Shown here piece after piece: positions 58,016 through 64,000 of a DNA stretch of 64,000 nt. Position numbers and translations under genes: made by a program. Position 1 is the first letter of the stretch, and the number at the start of each line of letters is the position of its first letter. The stretch is from Asparagopsis taxiformis (lineage: Eukaryota > Rhodophyta > Florideophyceae > Bonnemaisoniales > Bonnemaisoniaceae), in NCBI GenBank assembly GCA_030407315.1, contig JALQPE010001873.1, positions 1-64,000 on the forward strand. Direction: 5' to 3'. Under the pieces are notes generated by a model. It was given only the letters and a program-made list of their open reading frames with translations. It ran no database searches and had not been told where the DNA came from.

Positions 58016-59453
58016 TTACCACTTCGTTCCTCCTCCTCGCATTGCATCTTCTCTTCGAAATAAACTCTCCTTGCTTGTATCTCCACCTAGCGCTTCGTAA
58101 TGCGGCGTTCCTCCCGTCCGACGCGCTTGCGGCCGTGGAACGCCAAGGTTCCTGCAGCTTTCGCGTGAGCGACAGCGCAACGCGGGTTCCGTCAAATGCA
58201 TGAGCCGGTGTTTCCGCGAAGGGGCGCGCGTGTCGTTGCTTGAAACCGTATTTGCCCGCTGCCCACGTCGGCGTTCGGAGGGCACGCGGGCCGGCGGCGT
58301 CCAGTCGTGCGCGCGGGGGAAAAGGAGGGGTAGAAGAAGGGAGTCTGGACGGGTAGCGCGTCGGTGCGAGTTCGTCGTAGCGATTTCGTTTCGTCGGTTC
58401 GTCACGCGCAATTCTCGACGTCGCTGGTTACTTTTCGCATGCGTATTCGTTGTTCGCTCCCGCTTCGCGTCGTCAATTCGTGCCGCCTTACGCATCCGTC
58501 GTTCGCGTCGCCTACTACCGTCGTTCGCCGTTTGCTACCGTGTCTATTGTCCCGTGACTAAAGCGGCCGGCCGAATGGTACCTAGGGGGCTCGGGTGGGG
58601 GTCACATTCTTCCCTTCTTGGAGCGAGCCTCATTCTCCACGCTTGGGTTGAGGGGGAACCATGCACGTGGGCACCACTATATTCTCGGTAGGGGGCTGCG
58701 CGCGTTCAGGGGTCTGCGTCCTTCCACCAGCTTCGAGCGCCTCGCTGGAGTTCGCGTATGTTGTCGTCCAATCAGGTGACGGTAGTAGGGGACAGTTCGT
58801 CACGGTGCGGGGGCCAGCTTGACGGCGGCGCGATTCGGGTGCCCCTTTTGTCGCATTTTTCCAATGGGACAATTCGGGTGGGACGGTAGAATTGCTAAAT
58901 AGCCGGGCCAACTCGCACGCCAGCGCCAGTGTCGCTCCCCTTTTTTCGCGCGAAAACGCATCGCGTGGTCCCGCGCCTGTCGCGACCTCTGGAGTAGGTC
59001 GAGTGTTAGTCGAGGTCCAACTCGCAACGAATCCAGAGATACGCGTCCGTTCGTACTCGCGGCAGTTCTAACGAGTGTAGTGGCGCAGTAGCCGTGTGGC
59101 GGTAGACGGGAACTGGTCGTTAGGCGTTACGTGGCGTAAACGGCGGATAGTCGCGTGGCGAACGAAAGGCGACCAAAACGCAAGCGGCGAATATTGCGTG
59201 GCGCCTGTTTAACGAGATTGACGCAACGTCCGTCATGGGCTTCTCGCGCTCATCGCACTTCTTAACAGGCAACGTCTCGAGCGTCAGCGAGGGGGCTCAA
59301 TATTTTCGCGGTGGTGGCGTCCCGCGCGACGCGTGTCGATGCCGGACCGACCAGCGCCTGTGAGGGCCCCTTCGAGTGTTGCCAAGCGTCGAGATTCAGG
59401 TAGTTTAGTGCGGGGCCGGCGCGCCTTTGCGCGGGTAGTCGGCTTCTGTCACG
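58016..59453. other. Gene-free 3' part of the GC-rich element
   Basis: CpG-rich sequence with many GCG and CGC repeats. Open frames in it have random-looking Arg/Ser/Thr composition. I looked for a copy of 54223-54845 here and saw none. The right boundary is unclear, near 59280-59340, before the SET gene. Confidence 0.4.
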
Positions 59454-60192
59454 ATGCGTACACAGAGGGAACGCAGGATCATCGAACCCCCATCTGGCCT
59501 TCCCCTGTACCAGAGGTTCCCGAAATATATTCGGCAGTACCCCTGGCAGCTGTGCCCAGAGTCGATTGCGTCGCACGAGCACATGGAAAAACCGGTACAT
59601 TATTGGCCACCTTCCTGCGCCGCTGGTTGCAAACTGAAAACCCTCGCGTGATGCGGGCACACGATTGTGTTGCGAAAAAATTGAGCGTTCGACCATCGCT
59701 GATTAAGCATCCAAATGCAGGAAGAGGGCTCTTCGCTGAACAGACATTAATGTTGGCGACGAAGTATGTGCATACTACGGAACTGTTGTGTACTCTGATA
59801 TGAGCAAGGAGTCGATGAGGTTCGCGTACGGAGAGGGTCACATGGCGATAACGAAGGAAACATTCTTGATGTATGCCATCAAGCTGTATGCAACGGCGGA
59901 GGACGACGAAAACATCGAGCATCCAATTTGGATTGTTCCGGCTCCGTTCTGTTCGGCGCAGTTCATCAACGACCCGCGGTATTTGCGAGGTGAGGACACT
60001 CCGGCGGAAGACACCAGGCGGATGGCCAACGTCGAGTTTGTCGAGAACTACAGCAGCGGTTCGACGGGGAAGAAGCTCAAGGCGAAGGACCTAGAAAATC
60101 CGAAGATCATTGTAGTACGTGCAATCCGCGATATCCGTCCGGGGCAGGAGCTCTACGTTCATTATGGGACAGCGTTTAGAGCATGGAATTAG
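59454..60192 (+). pseudogene. SET-domain (lysine methyltransferase-like) gene, frameshifted
   Basis: ATG 59454 opens MRTQRERRIIEPPSGLPLYQ, shifts near 59625 to RVMRAHDCVAKKLSVRPSLI, then the SET start HPNAGRGLFAEQT. A one-base loss near 59745 shifts into GDEVCAYYGTVVYSDMSKES, and the rest is clean to TAA 60192: FCSAQFINDPRYLRGED, NVEFVENYSS, IIVVRAIRDIRPGQELYVHY and GTAF. These match the SET order of GRG, GDEV..Y.G, the FINHSC region, and GQEL..YG. The usual NHSC is replaced by NDPRY, as in some divergent SET proteins, and no post-SET cysteines follow, so substrate and activity are uncertain. Confidence 0.7.
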
Positions 60193-60411
60193 GTTCACCA
60201 AAGATGTTTTCATTTCGACTACAAATAAAGCTACGTTCCAGAGTTGAAGTATATCATATAATGCAGCATGTCCAGCCACCATTAGTCCAGGGTGAAACCT
60301 ATTCAGCAGTACTCGCCTGTCAAAAACCAATCGTTCACACTCCAGGTGCACTTCGTCCGAGCAGTGAACCTGACTGCTTGGATGCTGTTATGCGTGCAGA
60401 TGCAAAATACA
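60193..60411. other. Spacer after the SET gene
   Basis: About 220 bases with no recognised feature between the SET stop codon and the palindrome block. Confidence 0.35.
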
Positions 60412-60645
60412 AGACCAAGTTGAAATGGACGCCCGGTGGATGTCCAGCTCAGTTGCATTGCTGTCCAGCCCAGAAATTCTACAATTCAGGGCAGAAAAAA
60501 ATATTGCAAAAAACATCGATTTCAGCGGGTCGATTGTGCCGTACGGCACACCCCCATCTCAAAAACATGTTCACATGTGCATGTTTTTGAGAATAGCCCA
60601 AATTTTAATTCAAATCAGGACGTCTTCCGGACATAGGGGTGCTCG
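60412..60645 (+). promoter_or_regulatory. Palindrome block upstream of another element's gene
   Basis: A complete block starting GACCAAGTTGAAATGGACGC, with the palindrome TGTGCCGTACGGCACA at 60535-60550 and the CTCAAAAACATG hairpin (60557-60592). Downstream it continues TAGGGGTGCTCGCGGCC..GCTGTAATT, similar to the sequence after the upstream block of the ParB/oxygenase gene (2645-2705). The position, ~200-440 bases before a start codon, is also alike. This suggests a common 5' control or terminal region. Confidence 0.65.
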
Positions 60646-60851
60646 CGGCCTAGCTCGACAGCTGTAATTGTACCTCATTAAATACTGTTGATGACTGCCT
60701 ACCGTATACAATCTGGGCTGTTGGCGTATTCTCCGGTACTTGACCTGACCTGAACGTTCATCGCAGACCGTTGTGGTACCGACACTATACAGCAATCTTT
60801 TTTGTATCTCGTGCAACTCAATCGTTCCATCGCTTCCGGGAAAGCTTCATT

Positions 60852-62883
60852 ATGCCGCCGCGTATTGCGAAGAAAGCTCCAAAGCCTCCGGGCCTCCAGA
60901 AAAACCCGGTCAGCAGCTGCTGTATCGAGTGCCCGACAATCCCGTGCGGAGAAGCGGTCTGGGCCTACCGGCAGCATTGAACTGCGGTCCGGTAGTCGCA
61001 AGACGGACCGGCGCAGAACTGGGGATCCGTAGCGAGAAAGTGAGGAAGGAGGAACGGCGCGGAGAGAGATGGGGCTTGACCGGGCAAGCGTGCTCGCAGG
61101 GACAGTGAACATCATGATGATGACATGATAGTGGCTCAAAACATGTTGGAATTGCGGCAGAGTGCTATGGCAAAGGTAGTTCCTCCCGGGTTGGCAGATG
61201 CGGAGGTGCTGCAGACGGAGTCCCAGCCGGGGGTTCCGAGACACTGGAGGCTGTGACCCCCACTGCGCCAACTATGCCGAGTACATCAGCCCCAGCAGTA
61301 ATGCAGTCAGGGACCCGAGGATAGCGGCAAGGGATGTTGTTTCTGAGCAACGTTCACAGGATGCCAACTATCATCGGCGGTCAGGTGGTACCGAGGGGAG
61401 AGAGCAGCCGGAGTGCGGGCCTCGTCACAACAGACTGTCATTGGTGCCAAATATGCGCGTAACGCCCCCGCGACGTCAGGCTATTGCCGATGGAGGACAT
61501 CATATTCCCGATAGCGTGCGAGATGGGGGGACGGTGAGGGCAGAGAGGTTGCATCCGCCGGAATCCATCGATTTAATGGCGAGTCGCATCAATGCGCAGA
61601 AGAAGAAGATCGCGGAGCTGGAAAAAAAAGTGTTTAGCCAGGACATAGCAAACAAGGCGCTCACCACGGAGATAGTTGCGTTGGAGGCTAAGGTGAAGAC
61701 TCTGCAGGCGGAAAATGCCAGCCTTACTGCAATTGCGAGAACAGGTAGAATCAGTGATCACGGTGGCGGTAAGTCGAAAATACAGAAAGCCATTCCTGTG
61801 AAATACCTTGGAGTTCTTAGGGCGGTTGAGGAAAACCTGACAAAGTGGTGCAAGAACGAGACTATGGAGCTGGACCCTATAGCGGAACAAACGCAGAGAC
61901 GTTGGACTGGACGTACCATCGAGGTAGAGCCGGTAGAAGGGACACTTTGGAGCGAAAACGGTGTAGGATATATTGCTACCCCTCCGGGCTATATCATCAA
62001 GAATCTGCAGTGGTATACACCTTCGTACAGGGACGAGAGTGATCTGCTGAATGACTTGGTGCGACACGTACTGCGTCAAAGTCCGTGGTGTGATGTGTTT
62101 TCGGATGAGGAGCAGCGTGTGTGCTGTCAAGAGGCTGTGGCGGGGAGCAAGGAATTGAAAGTGAAGGTGACGCAGAAACTGTCCGACGTGATGAGTGCAC
62201 GGAAGCGTAATGCGAGGGACAGATTGTTCGGTTCGCTGGGGTACACGAAATTAATGTCTAGATGCACGATGCTGACGACGCGAGCTGAGATGGACGAGCG
62301 AGAGGATCAAAAGCGCGAAGCGTTTGAGAAGCTTTTGAAACGGGAAAGCAACGGGATTTGGATATGGGGAGGTGGCGAACGCGCACCGTTCTCAGAGCTG
62401 CGATACAGCAAAGGCATGGTTCCTGACAGCTTCGAAATGGAAGTGAATGGTGATGCATGGTTTAACAACCGAGTAGCTGTGAATGTGCTGGACATCTTCA
62501 GGGGTTATTCGATACGACCAGAACAAGTAATGGACATAGAGACGAGCATACTAACGCTGGCGCGCCTGGATGCTTGGCTAGTGACTACTGTGGAGTGTTG
62601 GATGAACCGAAGGGGAAAGGAGGTGCACGGCAGAAGGAGTTTACAAGGCGGTACAGTCAATATGTGGGGGTAGCTTTTCAGCAATTAGTTGGTATGGTGG
62701 TGTACTGCATGTCTTGTCTCCAAGGCTCGCAAGCAAGCAGGAAGAAACGGACGTTGTCGAGAGCGAACAGGGACTAGTGCACAGTCACAGCATGTGTTTG
62801 CAAGCCGTACTGTGACGAGAGAGGCTGTTGAAGTTGGCAAAGCGGAGAGGGGTCTGGAATTGTTCATGTCGTTGATGATGTAA
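60852..62883 (+). pseudogene. Element-encoded protein with a coiled coil, unrecognised (frameshifted at both ends)
   Basis: The likely start is ATG 60852 (MPPRIAKKAPKPPG). The first ~500 bases need several frame changes (near 60905, 61110, 61240 and 61300). From 61300 the frame is clean for ~450 codons, including MASRINAQKKKIAELEKKVF (61576), which begins a leucine-zipper-like coiled coil to about 61735, then a mixed region (IPVKYLGVLRAVEENLTKWC; LWSENGVGYIATPPGYIIKN) and a charged helical region (VTQKLSDVMSARKRNARDRL; GSLGYTKLMSR). Near 62600 and 62720 it shifts again and probably ends at TAA 62881-62883. About 650 residues in all. The family is unknown to me; the coiled coil suggests a multimer. 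Confidence 0.5.
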
Positions 62884-63212
62884 ACCGTTGCTCATCACTT
62901 GTTCTAGTGTCCGAGGATTGGATTCAATCGCATATTACGTCAAACCTCGGTGCTGTAATGGATTGTGTGATTGCGCAAGGACTAATTGGCGCAGAACTTT
63001 TTCGTCGTTGACCCATATGCTGGACACCTGAGTGCAAACCTGAATGTAGAAATCAATGCCCCACAGTATGGGGGCATGGAGCGGCGCCATGCAACCACTG
63101 CTGATAACGGTTTTGGCGTAATGGAGGATGGTTGAAATTAGTGCAGTAAATGAGACGTTGACTAGAAGGCTTATCATGTAGTACATTATCAATAGAGTGC
63201 TGCGATTTAGAT
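62884..63212. other. Region between convergent genes
   Basis: About 330 bases separating the ends of two convergent genes. It may hold both 3' ends. No repeat or gene recognised. Confidence 0.4.
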
Positions 63213-64000
63213 TTATTCTTCTTCATTATCATCTGTGAACTGGTAATCAGTGTTGGTGTAGAAGCGGTTGAGATAGAAACGGTGGTCCGACCAGTGCATT
63301 TGTTTCGTAAATGGCTTGACTGGAAAGTTACTTCGTACGATGTGCACGGTGCCAGATATAGTAGATGCAGGAATGAGGTCAAACCAAGGACCACCTGCAC
63401 TGTGGGATGCAGTGTCATTGCTGTCAACGGATCCGTTGTCCGGGTCCCATGTGGACCACTTTAAACAAATGCACCCAAGTGATTTTTCCACAGCGGTTTT
63501 TGGGGCAAAGCAGGTCATATACTGAACGAAAGCGAGTTCTACAGGTTGAAACAGGTTTGGAGACTGCAGGCGTACCAGTGCCAGGACGCGCCCTACCCAT
63601 ATGGTTCTGTAGTCATCGGCAGTTCCGGAGATGACGACAAAGGAGTACTGCGATCTCTTTGCGGGGCCGAACGATGAAGTTGCAAAGACGCGCTGCTGCT
63701 TGTGCCTCGACACGTTTGTGGGGCGAAGCATGCCACTGTGCGGGTCAAAGTCGTCGGCATCTGGGACGTACCCTCCCATGACGTAGGCGGACTTTACCAC
63801 GGTGACGGAAATGTCCATGTTGTATTGGAGGGCCTTCTGCCGTGGCGCGCAGTCTAGCGAGGGTGAGGAACGCTTGTGCAGCTGTGTCACCCGAGTTGCT
63901 GGAATAGCGTTATGGTGCCAGACGGGAACGAGGAGTTGTGCAGAGGCAAAAGAGTGGCAGGATCGGGCTGTCCGTCGATATCTGCAACGAGGAGGGTTGC
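63213..64000 (-). CDS. C-terminal part of a transposase-like protein (continues beyond the window)
   Basis: Minus-strand frame to TAA at 63213. The clean part (63890-63213) has VKSAYVMGGYVPDADDFDPH, FVVISGTADDYRTIWVGRVL, then ALVRLQSPNLFQPVELAFVQ, FDLIPASTISGTVHIVRSNF and HRFYLNRFYTNTD, ending acidic. The order 'xxVGRVLxxxR .. ELAFVQ .. xxVIPxSxIxxxVHIV .. FYxNRF' resembles, from memory, the C-terminal module downstream of the catalytic domain in large Tnp2/KDZ-type transposases. Between 63891 and 64000 a different frame looks coding (ATLLVADIDGQPDP), so there may be a one-base shift near 63890. The catalytic region would lie outside the window. Confidence 0.45.
   Translation of the reverse strand, partial: NPPRCRYRRTARSCHSFASAQLLVPVWHHNAIPATRVTQLHKRSSPSLDCAPRQKALQYNMDISVTVVKSAYVMGGYVPDADDFDPHSGMLRPTNVSRHKQQRVFATSSFGPAKRSQYSFVVISGTADDYRTIWVGRVLALVRLQSPNLFQPVELAFVQYMTCFAPKTAVEKSLGCICLKWSTWDPDNGSVDSNDTASHSAGGPWFDLIPASTISGTVHIVRSNFPVKPFTKQMHWSDHRFYLNRFYTNTDYQFTDDNEEE

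Noticed and set aside
58016..59453. Arg-rich frames such as 58200-58691 plus and 58016-58495 minus
   Set aside because: They overlap on both strands of CpG-rich DNA with random composition and no start context or motifs.

Overview
The window is nuclear DNA of a eukaryote, built almost wholly from nested mobile elements. No rRNA, tRNA, CRISPR array or bacterial operon is visible. A chromodomain Ty3/gypsy retroelement, two CACTA-type termini, remnants of compact plant/algal-type genes (an EamA transporter, a UPF0126/TRIC-like membrane protein, possibly a plastid import protein) and nearly intron-free coding suggest a photosynthetic eukaryote. I lean to a florideophyte red alga such as a Chondrus relative; this is inference, not proof.

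Layout. (1) 1-35347 is a tandem array of a ~9.2 kb unit: unit A (1-9188), unit B (9189-33784) and the start of unit C (33785-35347). Each unit has a G-rich module, a spacer, one long gene, and an array of blocks that each carry a 16-bp palindrome. The gene (A 2986-6931, B 12183-16138) encodes a ParB-like DNA-binding half fused to a 2-oxoglutarate/Fe(II) oxygenase half, about 1318 aa once one frameshift is allowed for. This is the best candidate for an undescribed system. (2) Unit B is split by a 14.5 kb CACTA-like element (19136-33626) with 14-bp inverted termini. Unit A supplies the empty site. It encodes no recognisable transposase but carries broken copies of several unrelated genes and families of foldback repeats. 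(3) 35348-47446 holds two tandem minus-strand copies of a chromodomain gypsy element that appear to share one LTR (38945-40213), plus an antisense coiled-coil reading frame. (4) 47447 onward is the end of a second CACTA-like element that cuts gag, then satellite-like DNA. (5) 50200-52385 is an inverted copy of the G-rich module and palindrome block. (6) 52729-60192 has a broken unknown gene, a GC-rich element with one long coiled-coil protein, and a broken SET-domain gene. (7) 60412-64000 is a further element that starts with the same palindrome block and has two convergent genes; the second resembles the C-terminal region of large cut-and-paste transposases.

Caution: units A and B differ almost only by single-base length changes in homopolymer runs. 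Many 'frameshifts' here may therefore be sequencing errors.
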